From Amyelois transitella (lineage: Eukaryota; Arthropoda; Insecta; Lepidoptera; Pyralidae), in NCBI RefSeq assembly GCF_032362555.1, contig NC_083505.1, positions 7,493,501-7,557,500 of the forward strand: a DNA stretch of 64,000 bases, written 5' to 3'. The position numbers and the translations under genes are program-made. Below the pieces are notes generated by a model. It searched no databases. It was not told the origin of the DNA and worked only from the letters and a program-made list of their open reading frames with translations. Of the stretch, positions 1 through 11,554 are shown one piece after another (position 1 is the first letter of the stretch; each line of letters starts with the position of its first letter).

Positions 1-79
1 TCGTACAGAATCGCCCGTACAGTACAGAGACGGCGGGATAAATGGTCCCGCATGGAAAGTGTTAAATAATAAAAAAAAC

Positions 80-89
80 TTTATTTATT
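80..89 (-). terminator. polyadenylation signal of NUFIP1
   Basis: Two overlapping AATAAA hexamers on the minus strand (85-80 and 89-84) lie about 35 bases past the NUFIP1 stop codon. The first 79 bases of the window hold nothing else I can name. Confidence 0.6.
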
Positions 90-121
90 ATTAAAATATA
101 TTAAGTAACACTAGTAGGTAG

Positions 122-3100
122 CTAATTTTCAAAATAATTATTCTTGACAATATGCCTTACGCATTGTAAAATAACATTCCTCTCATGTCGGACTTCTTTT
201 TGCAGTAACTTTTGAAGAAGTGTTGATGGTACTTTGGGTTTAGGTCTTATATGTGAGCGCTTGTTTTCTTTAACAGGAATATTTCTTCTTGGGGCTGGTT
301 TAGAAGTTACATTTATGTTGGCTGCAGATTTATTACTAATTAAATCTTCATTAACCTTGACCACAGTGGCTTCTTCAGGACCACTATCATCATCACTTTT
401 GTCATTCACATCTACTTTGGGTGTGTTAATTTTTTGTATATACTTTGTATCTTTATTATCTTTTATAGTCAAATTGTCTTCTTCCTGAATACTTTTTGAT
501 TTAGCTTCTGTATTTTCTTCATCTGATGATCCATAATTACACATTAACGAAGTTAAAGCACCACAAAATGATGTCATCTTTTCAGTCTTTACTTCTTCAA
601 TTGAATGTAATGTTTCACAATCATCATATTCTATATCAAAAGTGGAATCAAGTTGTTCTATTTCTTCATTAGAGTCACTGTCTATATACATATTTTGAAT
701 TCCAGCAAATGGTCTTAGTTTCCTAGTTTGATTTGAAAATGCAATAGTATTAATGTTTTTTGGTAGTGCCTCAATTTTAGATTTATCTTTTAAATGATTA
801 GATTTATCGAAATTATTTTGTTTGACATGTCTTTTTAATTTGTGATTATTACATCCATCATTGTAATTGTTCTTTCGTTTCATTGAAAAACCTGTAAAAT
901 TTTTTGTTAAAAAATTAGAAATCATTTAATCTGCGATCTGAGGCTATGCTCCCATGGGAATTTTGAAATAAAAAGTACTCTATCTGTAATTCTAGGTTAT
1001 ATTCTACCTATGTACTAAATCTCTATCTCTAATTTATGGATAGTTGTTTGACAGCTTTGAAAGAGTCTGAAAGTGGATTGATTAAGGAGGAATGAGTTAC
1101 TCGTCAAATGTCTGCTCTATGCCGACGATCAGGTTAGACTGGCGTCACCAGCGGAGGAGTTACAGGAGATGGTAAACTGTATGCATGAAGCTTTGAAAGA
1201 GAAAGGAATAAAAGTGAACGTAAGTAAAACTAAAATACTGGTTTTTGAAATGGAGAAAGAAATGACAACATGTAATATTTTGATTGGAGGAGAAAAAGTT
1301 GAGCAAGTGAAGAAAGTTTGTATATCTAGGATCAAAGTTTACATCAGATGGCTAGTGTGAACAGGGAACATGGTGAATGGAGCTTTGCATGCCTTTATGA
1401 GCAGTCAGAAACTATCCAAAAAGGCTCGACTGGCTGTGCATAGGGGCGTGTTGGTCCCGACATTAATGTATGGGAGTGAAAGTTGGGTATGGCAAAAGAA
1501 AAGAAAAGCACGAAAGCAGAATAAATGCAGTGCATGAATGAAAGCAGGTTGACTACGCAGATATATCTTGATCAAATTAAGAGTGTCTTGGTAAAGGGTC
1601 AGGTCAAGAGTACCCGAAACCGCCAAGCTTGAAGAGAGTTATGAATGTGGATGAAGCAAAGGAAGTATGTAGAGATTGTGGCAAGTGGAAAGAGGTAGTC
1701 CTTGCCTAACCCTCCAGGAAAGAGGCGTGATTTTATGTATGTATGTACTAAATCTCATCAAAATCTGTTTAGTAGTTCTTGCATAAAAGAAATACACTAT
1801 GAAACATGAACAAGAAATAAAGCCACATAAATCCTTACAAATTTATAATAGAATAGAAAACATAACAAAATGAAAATTCATAAAACTAGCATAGTACCTA
1901 AGTTTACTACAAATTGTTAACTTTTAATCTGATTTTGTATTAATAGTGATCTGACAATATAATTACAAAGTACATACCTTTCGAATCATTTTTCTGAAAC
2001 CTGCCTTGACAGAGCCCCATTTTTTCACCCCTCTCAATTTTCTCCTTTGTTTCTGCTGATTTTCTCTCTATATTCTCTTTAGTTGGATACTTTTTCTTTC
2101 TTTCTTGTATCCATTTTTTTATTTCTTCAGGGTTATCCAATTTAGCTATTCTTTTATATAAACCTGAAGAATGTTGCATTTGAATGTGTTTTGTAATAAC
2201 TTTTGGATGAGCAACAAATTGACAACCATCAATATTACATTTCTGAAAATTAACAATGATAAAAATCAATTTCTACTTACTCAATTCTTAATATTTAAAA
2301 TGTAAAAGCTTGTATGTTTCTGAAATGCAGAAACTTTTAAACAGATGAACCATTTTTACAGCAGTACAACCCTGAGCATTAGCGAGATTGAATATAATAA
2401 TGTAAAGGGGAGTAGGTAATATATAATATGAGGTAGACATTCTTTATATTTTACAGAAATTGGCATTGCGAAATAAATTTGGCAGTCAAAAATTAAATTG
2501 TGGACATTCTAAGATTTGTTAATAAACATGGAAATAAAATAACACAGTACAATTTTGTATAGAACAAATTGACACAATGCAAAGATATTTACATTATACA
2601 ATACTAACTCAATGATACTTTATTGCTATTATAAATAAAAATACATATGTGTGTGATGTGTGGCTTCCTGCCAGAAACCGCCCCATTAGAAAAAAGACCA
2701 CTCTATCTTCACTGACAGATGTTGTAAAAGGCTTATGAACTAGGGATCTTCTATTAGATGATGGGCTAACAACATGTCACTATTTGAATCTCTATTCTAT
2801 TATTCAGGCATACATAACAGCTGAACGTGGTCTACCAGTTTTTTCAAGACTGGACTTTGTCTACCCTGCAGGGGATATAAATTAAATGTGATTTTATGCA
2901 GGGATGTGTGTTTGACAACACCACCCATGCGGGAAAAATGGTTTTAAATTAAGTATAAATGGTTAATTCCAGACCTACCAAGACAATCTTTCACATCTTG
3001 GTTTTTGGTTGGTCACTACAAAATCAATGGCAGATGTAAAAGTAAAATAATTTCAAACCTGATGTTGTTGTTTATGTCCTTCAAGTTGCTGCAATGTTTT

Positions 3101-3304
3101 GAATCCTCTGTCACAAGTTTCACACCAATGTTGTTCAGAGTTATTGAAACCATGCTGATATCCATTATACTGCGTATTTCTGTTTTGATGCATTTGTTTA
3201 TTTTGAGGTGGTGGATTCCACTGAAAACTGGGATGTTTATATTCTTGTTGTCTATTGTACTTAACGAAGGGTTTGTTATTAATTGCGCCAGCAAAATGAG
3301 TCAT
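122..3304 (-). CDS. NUFIP1: NUFIP1-like box C/D snoRNP assembly factor, three exons
   Basis: Nuclear FMR1-interacting protein 1 family: in other animals an RNA-binding nuclear protein that scaffolds box C/D snoRNP assembly with the R2TP machinery and Snu13/15.5K. Coding exons on minus: 3304-3059, 2242-1978 and 891-122 (stop TAG 124-122), 426 residues. Donors CAG|GTTTGA and AAAG|GTATGT and acceptors TTTTCAG and TTTACAG keep the frame (phase 0, then phase 1). Residues 61-81 form one C2H2 finger (C61, C64, H77, H81). Residues 84-106 form the family-typical second finger (C84, C89, H101, H106), followed by a charged helix containing IKKWIQERKKKYPT. A low-complexity acidic middle follows. The C-terminus has RHERNVILQCVRHIVK (405-420), the family's conserved end block. 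Human NUFIP1 is somewhat longer (about 495 residues). The start is the first ATG of exon 1; an untranslated upstream exon cannot be excluded. Intron 1 holds a SINE-like repeat and intron 2 an antisense LINE fragment. Confidence 0.9.
1085..1746 (+). mobile_element. RTE-like LINE fragment in NUFIP1 intron 2
   Basis: Translation gives a reverse-transcriptase palm piece (LLYADDQVRLASPAEELQEM), then VNVSKTKILVFE, the thumb piece GVLVPTLMYGSESWVWQKK, and the C-terminal block ending in a GATTTTATGTATGTATGT tail. Frame breaks and stops are present. Compared with the copy at 33242, about 57 bp are missing after the AGGTTGACTA motif, plus a larger piece before it. It is 5' truncated, non-functional, and lies antisense to NUFIP1. 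The clade call (RTE-like) rests on the LRWFGHVERM-type C-terminus of related copies and the short-repeat tail. Confidence 0.8.
2655..2900 (+). repeat. SINE-like repeat family A, copy 1 (NUFIP1 intron 1)
   Basis: This copy runs from a GTGTGGCTTCCTGCC head (degraded from TGTGGTTCCCGGCACC) through AGATGATGGGCTAACAACAT and AGCTGAACGTGG to a tail reading TCTACCCTGCAGGGGATAT then GATTTTATG. The same order of blocks recurs at 51105-51345 and, inverted, at 23422-23672 and 36084-36230. No coding capacity. Confidence 0.75.
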
Positions 3305-4059
3305 AGTTAATATTTATATAAAAGAAGAAATACGAAGCTTTACGAGACGCTACAACACAAGATAAGGCGTCTGAATACTTTATATAAAATAATATTTGCA
3401 ATAAGATCGCAGAGAATTACAGTTAGAGATACTAATAAAAAGTATTTCAATCACTCTGTGAGGTTACCTAGGTTATGAGATAAGCAGTGCTGTGCTGCCA
3501 TACCCAAGTTTCCAAAAGGTACACAATTAGCGCCAAAATGTAGGTAATTGTGAGTAAAAAGGTACATAAATTATTTTTATTTAAACTTGGGATTTGTAGT
3601 TGACGGCAAAAAAAAGGTCGGCGAACATTTTCTATCTGATATAGCTACGGACAAGAAATTATGCGCATAAAACCTGAATTAAGTACTTAATACTTACCGT
3701 TCTTTTTTTGTACGACCGGACCGCAAAAATGTAATAATAAATAAACAGGTACACATGACACATTGGAAGCTGTAGAATAATTGACCAATTCTCCGTAAAT
3801 TATTATTTATTCTTTATTCAATAAAATTATACAGTGACTTGAGTACCTATGTGACAAAAATGAAATATTCCTTTTAAGATAAGGTGTTAAAGCTAGTGTG
3901 AAAGTTGCATATCATCACATTCTCCCAAGGTTTTCGAGAAAGATCGTAATCTTAAAGATTAGATGGTGGACATCGGACTTTAGTCAAACGTTGCAGTTCA
4001 AATTAACTGGTTCCTGTCCTTCAGTTATTGTCCCTTCATTTGACTCTGCCGTATCCCAA
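3305..4059. other. intergenic stretch upstream of NUFIP1
   Basis: It presumably holds the NUFIP1 promoter near 3305-3480. I see no TATA box with an initiator, no ORF and no recognisable repeat in the rest. Confidence 0.4.
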
Positions 4060-5475
4060 TTAGTAAGATGAATCAGAGTCAATCTTCTGTATTAGACGAA
4101 GTTCCCATTCGGGTTAAATGCCTGTTTAAAACTATTAAATCTCGTCCATTCTGTAATCTTATGTGTGAATGAAGGCTGTTAGCTTCTTATAATTGTACTT
4201 CTTCTACAAGAGGGTCATATTTACTTGTTGTAAATTTCTATCAGTTGTGGCACAAATTTTTGGAAAAAAAGAGGTATTTTTCCTAACATACATTATAAGA
4301 TCAAAAATATACTGGGACGCTACTGTAGGGTTGTTTATTTCCTTAAAGAGTTGTCTTAACGAGTCTCTTGGTCCTAAACAGTAAATTGCGCGAACGGCCC
4401 TTTTTTGAATTATAAAAATAGTTTGTATATCAGCCTCACTACCCCATATAGGTAAACCATAAGATAAATAACAAGCTATGAAAATAGCTGAAATAAACAA
4501 GCCTAGCTGTAGCTACATCTGTCAATTGTCGGATCCTCCTAACAGCATAAGCGGCAGAGCTCAGTCTATTGGAAAGTTTAGAAATATGAGCACCCCACTG
4601 TAGCTTTGCATCTATTATAATTCCTAAAAACTTTGTATTTTCAACAAATTCTAATTTCTGGCCTTCCAGTATTATGTCAATATTGGCCTGCCTTACGTTT
4701 GGAAGGGTAAATTTAATGCATTGGGTCTTATTAGCCTTTAAAAGAAGATTGTTGGTTGAAAACTAGATAGTTATGGCCGACAGTATATTATTAACCGAAC
4801 TACGAGTAACATTTTCGCTATAACGATCAAATTTAAATAATAAAGAAGTGTCATCGGCAAACAGCACCACCATAAAAGGCAGGTCATTGACATATGCTAA
4901 GAAGAGGAATGGTCCCAAAATTGAGCCCCGAGGAACACCCCCATTGTGACGATTGATCCGTTTGACTTTACTCCATGCCATTAGTTCAGTTGATTTGTGG
5001 TCAAACCCATATTCTTGTGAACATACCCCCCCCCCTCCCCTGCGTCGTAGATTTGAGTAACAAGTGCTACTCCCGCGTCAGTGCATCTGTTGCATTTGAT
5101 TGATCATCATCTTCTCAAACACCTTGCTCAAAACTGTCAATATAGAAATAGGTCTATAATTCCCAAGGACTGTTTTCTCCCTTTTTTGAATAAAGGTATT
5201 AATTTGCTACATTTAATTAAATTTGGAAAAATACCTTCATCAATACATCCACTAAATATAAAAGCTGGATCAGATGCAATAATAATTAAATTAATAAAAA
5301 AAAGAAATTATCAAAAGCATTTACTATGTCCTGAGTTTCAGAAATATTTTTGTTACCGGAAGCTATTTTGTTAATTCTGTCGCTATCTTTGATTTTGCCA
5401 GATTCTTTATTAATAACGTTCCATGTTTCTTTAATTTTATTTGGTGCGTTGTTTATTTTACTAACCTTTAACCGC
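4060..5475 (-). mobile_element. Jockey-like non-LTR retrotransposon, decayed
   Basis: Read on minus, reverse-transcriptase blocks appear in order. GNYRPISILTVLSKVFEKMM is near 5160-5101. [20 protein letters not shown] followed by [12 protein letters not shown] lies at about 4945-4840. KTQCIKFTLPN and a FLGIIIDAKLQWGAHI block cover about 4740-4580. A thumb region, SYGLPIWGSEADIQTIF with IQKRAVRAIYCL, lies at 4460-4375. Stops and frame changes separate them, so it is a pseudogene. No endonuclease domain is visible, so it is 5' truncated near 5470. The 3' limit is uncertain. Confidence 0.85.
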
Positions 5476-6045
5476 TACGCTTAATTTAGTTGTCGTGCCC
5501 CCAGCGCTAGGCTAATTAAACGACAAATAAATACATACAACAAATGGAGATGTTCAGTATTACCTACCTATAGGTATTGATATTTCTTTCGAAATTTTCT
5601 TTTCATACTATTTTAGGTAAATATCACGTAACAGATAGATAGAAAGAGTTACTTTGTTATTTATTGTAATTTTATTTCCAATAGGTTCCTCGGTAACACA
5701 ATGAAACAAAAGCATATAAAAAAAAAATTGTTTTGAAAAGAATTACGTAATAAACTCATTTATTTCTACAGTAACAATTGCTCTATTTGTTTTATAATAA
5801 ATAAGTAAATATAAACGGTAGTAGTTTAATTTATGTGGATTTTTGTGTCAGTCAATTAGCCTTGGCGTTGGATATCAATACACTTTTCCATAAATACTAT
5901 CAGTAATTTCTTTAACTTTAGACATTAATTTTAAGTCTTCTAATTATGAAACTTAAGTGTACCTACTTCATCATCTATTTATCACATAATGACACCTATT
6001 TTTATATTCGTAATACAGAATCTATCAAACAAAAAGGCAGATTAA
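5476..6045. other. AT-rich intergenic stretch
   Basis: No ORF, RNA gene or repeat that I recognise. Confidence 0.4.
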
Positions 6046-6102
6046 AAGGACAGATATTTACGGTCATATACCATTAGTATATGACCGTAAATATCCGTCC
6101 TT
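6046..6102. repeat. 57-nt near-perfect inverted repeat (hairpin)
   Basis: Arms 6046-6071 and 6077-6102 (26 bases each) are complementary with one mismatch, around the 5-base loop CATTA. No TIR-type transposon could be delimited around it. Confidence 0.85.
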
Positions 6103-6340
6103 GGCGATTCGAGCACGAAAATTTTTGGCGGATTAATCCGTTCTTGGCGGTTAAAGGACTAATGTGAAAAGACTTGGCTTGCCTGCCAACTTTTTTAAAT
6201 AATTTTTGACAATATACAAAATTTGTATTTAATACAAAATGACAATTATGCGCTAAGTGGGCAACCCTGGTTATATTTGCGGCATTTATTCAGAGTGCAG
6301 CAGTGAACAAATCTTTGATGCAAATACAAACATAGTGACT

Positions 6341-6983
6341 TAGGGATGTCGGAAATGCAATAAAGTATCGATATATATTGTATCGATAATTTTTGAATAT
6401 ATCAATATCGATATTGATATTTTTATTTAAAAATATCGATATATCGGTGTACACACATTACATGAAACGTTTTGTCTGTCTATTTTTTTGAAAAAGTTCC
6501 ATACAACACTAGACATGACTGGAATGCTCGAATTATTTTGTTCATATACGTGAATTAATTATTGATTTAATTAGTTAGATTGTTTGAGAACTATAATCAA
6601 CTCAAATGCAGGCAGAAATACGCTCGCGTTGAGGTTATAATACGGACGGATAACAGACGGATAGTTGAAGCACAGACACTGACACTGAAATGACATTGAC
6701 AGACAGAGTTGCCAACTTAAAAGCCAACTTAAGTACCAAATTAAAACGCAGTAAATCGAGTCGACCAAAGACAAAAAAAATGTAATTTGTTAAAAAATGT
6801 TAGTATAAAAAAAGTATTCTTATTTAGGATTTTTTAATTATAAAAAATATCGATTTTTATACCTTTTCAATACTTGTAATTTTATATCGATACCTCGATA
6901 AATCGAAACATTAAATATCGCTCAAAAATATCGATACATTGAAAAAATAACATCGATATATCGATATTTTTTCGACGAGCCTA
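6341..6983. mobile_element. hAT-like non-autonomous DNA transposon with TATCGATA arrays
   Basis: The 643-bp segment is flanked by the exact 8-bp direct repeat TAGTGACT (6333-6340 and 6984-6991), the target-duplication length of hAT elements. The ends are imperfect inverted repeats: TAGGGATGTCGGAAA at the left against TAGGCTCGTCGAAAA read inward from the right. Just inside each end is an array of TATCGATA-type sites (6366-6446 and 6848-6974), plausibly subterminal transposase sites. There is no transposase. It ends about 200 bp before the BAP18 start codon. Confidence 0.7.
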
Positions 6984-7179
6984 TAGTGACTGTCAAAAGA
7001 AAGAGTTCAAACAAAATCAATATTTAATTTTGGCTTAAAGTGCCCTGACTGAATCGAAAACAAAAACACTCGAGACCAAGATACCGACCTCTGTAGTCAA
7101 ATTTATTTATAAAACCGGCTGTCCTTGAGTATTGTCAAACAAAATATTTCTTGAATACAATACGGTACAATTGAACGCT

Positions 7180-8915
7180 ATGAATAATTCTGCTGCAAAG
7201 GTATGTGTATATTGAATAGTTTGTAAATACAATCATTCCACAACAGTTCATAGCAAGAAAACTTCTAATATTTTTAATCAATATGTTTTATCAAATAACT
7301 TACTAATTATTGGTTGAGAATTTAATAAAGTTATAATGACAGGTCGGTGAAATATTTACTGAGGCTGGAGCTGCTTTCAATAAATTGGCAGAAATGACTA
7401 TGATGTTACATCCAACTGCAGAGTCAGTGCCTAGGTAAATATTAAAGTAATTGAATTATTAGTTATTTATTCTAGGTACTCAAAAATAGAAAAACGCTAA
7501 TGGGCCACAGTAAGCACTTAGCTTTTGTTTTTTTATAAACACAAAATAAACAAACCTTAGAAAATTTACGTCTAGAAGTAATAAAATATCTGTGAAGATA
7601 AGTGCTAATAGGAATCATAACCATCACATCAATAGTGAGTATATTACTAACACTGCTACTACTAAATCTTTTGAAAGAAGCAACAAGCCTATCCTGGAAA
7701 CAGTCCCGTTGCTATGTCCAGGCTCAAGTAGAAGAATTGGGTGAAAAAATACAGCATCTGTCTCTTTACACATCTCATATATATATATCTTACTGATTTC
7801 AGCTTGCAAGTAAAAACACCAGTCAAGAGGAAGCCTGCAGAAGAACGTGCAGTACCTGCTAGCAACCCCCCTGCTGCTCAATCACAGCATACATTACACA
7901 CATCATCTTTATCACAACAGGTCTCATAATCTTAGTAATTTTTTAAATTAGGAAACCATAAGCAAATTATGAAGGTAGCCACAAATAATTAGTGGGTGGG
8001 TTTCATTGCAATGCACAAAACAACTGTAAGTATGGGGCTAGAAGTATATTTTTATAATATAAAACCATAAAACCTGAATCTCTTCATGTAGATGTCTTTT
8101 TAGTGCTTTTACCACAACCAATCATATGGGTAAGGAGCCTGTAAAAAGGTTGCAGTTGTTTTAATGCCAGGAACAAGCAGATCTGAAGAGAGAATTTTAA
8201 CATTATGTAAAATACCCAGATCATCATCAGGGTAATATTTCGGATTTTATTAAAGGTTTTAATTACCTTTATTTGTAAACTAGCGACATGCCTCAGCTAT
8301 GCATGGTTAGCATTTAAAGATATAAATTTTTCAAAAACCCCTCTTTCCAACGTTTCAAACTGGAACAAGATCCATCCACAACCTAAGAGTGCAAACATCA
8401 ACAGAAAATAGGCAGACTTTATAATATGTAGTGATGAAATGCTTTTTCACAAATGGGCCAATAGATCGCGTTTTAATGAAATATGCGTTCATTTTATTTA
8501 TTTATGAACAAAATTATTATATTACATATAATTTTGTTTATTATATAAGGTTAATATTACCTGCAATTAGCAGTTTATGGCTGGAATGTGTACTGGTACA
8601 AATGGAAATTATTCCACAGCAGATTGATTTAGTATATGCACTCATTTTATCCTGTTTTTTATGGATGTCCTACTCTGCCCCATGGGTGAATAAGCTTGTT
8701 TGTTTGAGTCTTCTGTAGTGAGGGTTATAAACATTAGAAAGATAATTTCAATTTGCCAAATTGTTGTTTTGTATTCTACATTATTACATTATACCTTTTT
8801 CTTACAGGTTACTCTCAATATGTTGAATGCCCAGGAGTCTGAAATGGATGTGGAAGGACTTGGAAATAATGTAAAGTTAGAATTTGAATCCGGCACAGAA
8901 GAGGTGACTACTTAG
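7180..8915 (+). CDS. BAP18: BAP18-like chromatin complex subunit, four exons, SANT exon not found
   Basis: Homologue of the chromatin subunit BAP18 (human C17orf49), found with NURF- and MLL-type complexes and binding H3K4me3-marked nucleosomes. Exons: 7180-7200, 7343-7434, 7803-7920 and 8808-8915 (stop TAG), 112 residues. Junctions AAG|GTATGT, CCTAG|GTAAAT and CAG|GTCTCA, with acceptors TGACAG, ATTTCAG and CTTACAG, keep one frame. Residues 8-31, VGEIFTEAGAAFNKLAEM then TMMLHP, match the family's diagnostic N-terminus. QVKTPVKRK matches the block that follows the SANT domain in the vertebrate protein. VTLNMLN with MDVEGLG matches the C-terminus. The SANT/Myb segment expected between residues 37 and 39 has no visible exon in 7435-7802, so the protein is about 60 residues short. 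A real SANT-less form, a missed divergent exon, or loss or misassembly are all possible. Confidence 0.8.
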
Positions 8916-8987
8916 TTGAGGAACTGTAACAGCATCAAATAATGAGATGTTTTTCATGTTATTTATGTAAATATATTGTTGCCTATA

Positions 8988-8993
8988 AATAAA
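8988..8993 (+). terminator. polyadenylation signal of BAP18
   Basis: AATAAA about 70 bases past the stop codon, followed by an A-rich run. Confidence 0.6.
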
Positions 8994-9677
8994 AAAATTG
9001 AAATAAGGAAAAATATTTCACTGACATACATCATCACATCTTAATACCTCAGAAGTCTTGAAGGCCATATTTAGCTGATAGTTATTAAATTCAGATAGCT
9101 GTACAAGAAGAATCGTAATAAGCCTGACCCACATATTTTTGCACAAAGGAAAGAAGTTGACTACACTTCTTTATTTTTTGTTTTTTTCTATTTCCAGCAG
9201 GGATGCTCGCATCAAATGTATGAGCTTGTAGCAGGAGGGATGATTCGGCTCGACCACCAGGATAGGTGTTATGCCTAGGGAACTAGGTTGTATATATTGC
9301 TCCAATCAATGAAATCTTTGCTTGCGCGATTTAGGTTTTTTGCTGTTTTTGACAGATAGCATTGCGTAATTTTATTTTTTATTGTTGTGACTTGTGGTGT
9401 ATAGATAGATATCGCCATATTCTAGTAGTATCCTTTCACGATATTAAAACTTTTTAATTTTGCAGTACACATACATATCGTTGATATCTGTCTGATTATA
9501 TATGGGTAGTTACACAAAATAGGTTAGCAACAAACAAACAGCAAATAAGGGTTTTTTTTTTATAAAAAATAAATTCCAATTTTAATAAATATTGTGTAAT
9601 AACATGTCATAAGGCCAATGCATTCAGCTGATTCTTAGGGATGTTGTTAGCACATTTGAAATAAAAAATTTAGCTGT
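8994..9677. other. convergent intergenic spacer between BAP18 and BCDIN3D
   Basis: The two genes converge here. I see no ORF or named repeat; it is AT-rich with short homopolymers. Confidence 0.4.
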
Positions 9678-9683
9678 TTTATT
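9678..9683 (-). terminator. polyadenylation signal of BCDIN3D
   Basis: AATAAA on minus (9683-9678), 17 bases past the BCDIN3D stop codon, implying a very short 3' UTR. Confidence 0.55.
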
Positions 9684-9699
9684 ACAATACTTTATATTA

Positions 9700-10473
9700 C
9701 TAGGTATCTGATATTCTGTGAAAGCTCTGGACTTTTCTATTCCACTTAGAATTTGGAGATTCAAATACTTTCTTGTGAGTGTTCTCTGATATTTTTTGTT
9801 CAATAACACTGTCTACATTGCTTCTTATTTTTAATGCGTCATAAAAAGGAAAGCCACTTCCAGATCTTTTCATTCTTCTCTGTGCATTTCTGTAGCATTT
9901 CCATGGCTGAGGTTCAACTACTATTGACCGGGAAATAGATTTTAATAAGTTTATTAATTTAAATAAACCTTCATCTCCATTATTGATGTGAATCCACAGT
10001 GTCACAGAGAAACAAAATACAATATCAAAATCATTTCGACCATGTGAATGTAGATAATTTGTTATGGATTTACCACTATCAGCATCCATTATATCTTCAG
10101 TTTGATAAATAATATCACAATTGGAGCAATATTTCTGTGCTTTCTTAATTAATTTTGAGTCAATATCAATTGCCAATATTTTTACATTACAGTTAGGAAA
10201 AACCTTTTTTAAATATGAATGTAAAGCAATTGTGAGTTCTCCTGTGTTGCATCCAATATCCAGACAGACAATGGTTTGGTTTGGTTCAAAAACTGGAAAC
10301 ATTTCTGGGTTGAGATTACTTATTCTTTGCCCAACACTATGAAAGGAGTAATAGTTAATAAAGTTTCCGAATTTAGTTGCTCCTGGGTCATTTCCAATAA
10401 AATTAAGATCATCAGTATTTATTTCTCTTTTGGTTGGAGATTTATTGTTTTCAAAGAAATCTTTGTAAGACAT
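9700..10473 (-). CDS. BCDIN3D: BCDIN3D RNA 5'-monophosphate methyltransferase
   Basis: Bin3-domain methyltransferase that uses SAM to methylate the 5' monophosphate of small RNAs; the known human targets are tRNA-His and some pre-miRNAs. It is a cytoplasmic enzyme. One intronless ORF of 257 residues starts at ATG 10473-10471; human BCDIN3D is about 292. The SAM-binding motif I is LDIGCNTGEL (71-80) and motif II is ILAIDID (99-105). A Bin3 signature FSVTLWIHINNGDEGL is at 155-170, and VEPQPWKCYRNAQRRMKRSG (186-205) is the family block carrying the substrate-end residues. The tail KWNRKVQSFHR matches the family's C-terminal W-x-R ending. The frame is intact, so the gene looks functional. It is convergent with BAP18. 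Lack of introns is normal for small enzymes and could also reflect ancient retroposition. Confidence 0.92.
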   Translation of the reverse strand: MSYKDFFENNKSPTKREINTDDLNFIGNDPGATKFGNFINYYSFHSVGQRISNLNPEMFPVFEPNQTIVCLDIGCNTGELTIALHSYLKKVFPNCNVKILAIDIDSKLIKKAQKYCSNCDIIYQTEDIMDADSGKSITNYLHSHGRNDFDIVFCFSVTLWIHINNGDEGLFKLINLLKSISRSIVVEPQPWKCYRNAQRRMKRSGSGFPFYDALKIRSNVDSVIEQKISENTHKKVFESPNSKWNRKVQSFHRISDT

Positions 10474-11554
10474 GATGTCTGAGTATTAGGTAGGTACTGA
10501 GATTAACGATGGACTGAATCGTAGCTAAAGGTCTCGTAAAACTTTCACATGTTAGTTCCTTACCTAATTATAATAGTTTGTTGTCGTCTCCACAACTATA
10601 TCAAAAGCGAAACACCATGTACCGCATATATATACACGTATTCATCTAGCTTTTTTTCTGGGAATGAGTTAAACAAAAAGTCAATAATTTGTGTCACATG
10701 AAATGAAAAGTTCATTGAGAAATTATTTATTTCAATATACTTTCTAGTCAACACCACAGATCTACACAGTACAGTACCTACATCTAATCTATGGACTACT
10801 TGTCAAATAAGTACTTATGTTGTCAATTTGTCATTGTCTCACTTTTTTGTTATCATTAGAGAAGGTAACAGAATAAATATAACTTATATTATTTTTTATT
10901 CAGTAACATATTTTAATAATAGCTAAGACTAATATATTAGTACAAAAGTATTTTTTTATTATATATGAGAACAACGCCATCTATCATAAGCTTGCGTAAA
11001 CTAGTCACTTTGATTTTAATGGCGTCTTTTAAACTGGAGGCGTCTGTGAAATAATTTTTGGATGATAAATTCATGACAAAGATGTCTCTGTCTCATCCTA
11101 AAATGAAATTGTGTAAAAGTCACAGCTAACACTCGACAAAATTCTATTAAAAAAACATTAAAAAAATCTTTTCTTAATAAATTAAAACCACCTCCAATCT
11201 ATTCTATTTTGAAGTGGGTTAAAATTATTAAATTGGTGTAACAAATACTTACTTGAAAACCTACAGACTTACTAAATATAGTATATATACTAAACTACAA
11301 ATAAATACTAAATATACCTACTATAGCTGTAGGTACTTTTCTCGGGACTTTTTGGGTCAACATGAAAAGTCGCTAAATCCGTTATTTTAAAACTTTCCTA
11401 CACTCATAATTGTCCACGAACATCTAAAAATCATTAATAGTTGATCAAACACACATTTTGGAAAAATTTGCACAACCAACATGACGTTCGGGTGCCTGCC
11501 AAGAAGTTCTGTCAAATGTCATGTCGATAAAGGTGAGCGTTTAAACGATAAAAC
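10474..11554. other. intergenic stretch upstream of BCDIN3D
   Basis: It probably includes the BCDIN3D promoter next to 10474. The rest is AT-rich with no ORF. Bases 11431-11492 resemble 15353-15436 (see the repeat entries). Confidence 0.4.
11431..11492 (+). repeat. diverged direct repeat, left copy
   Basis: Shares the ordered blocks TCATTAA, AAACACACAT, GGAAAAA and AACATGACGTT-GGGT with 15353-15436. The two copies lie on either side of the retroelement cluster at 11.5-14.9 kb. Confidence 0.45.

Noticed and set aside
234..488. 84-codon plus ORF
   Set aside because: It lies antisense inside NUFIP1 exon 3 and has no domain; a shadow of the real gene.
5026..5041. Poly-C run as a regulatory element
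   Set aside because: A simple C-tract inside a dead LINE; nothing supports a function.
7624..7881. 85-codon minus ORF over BAP18 intron 2 and exon 3
   Set aside because: Antisense to a spliced gene with good junctions; no domain.
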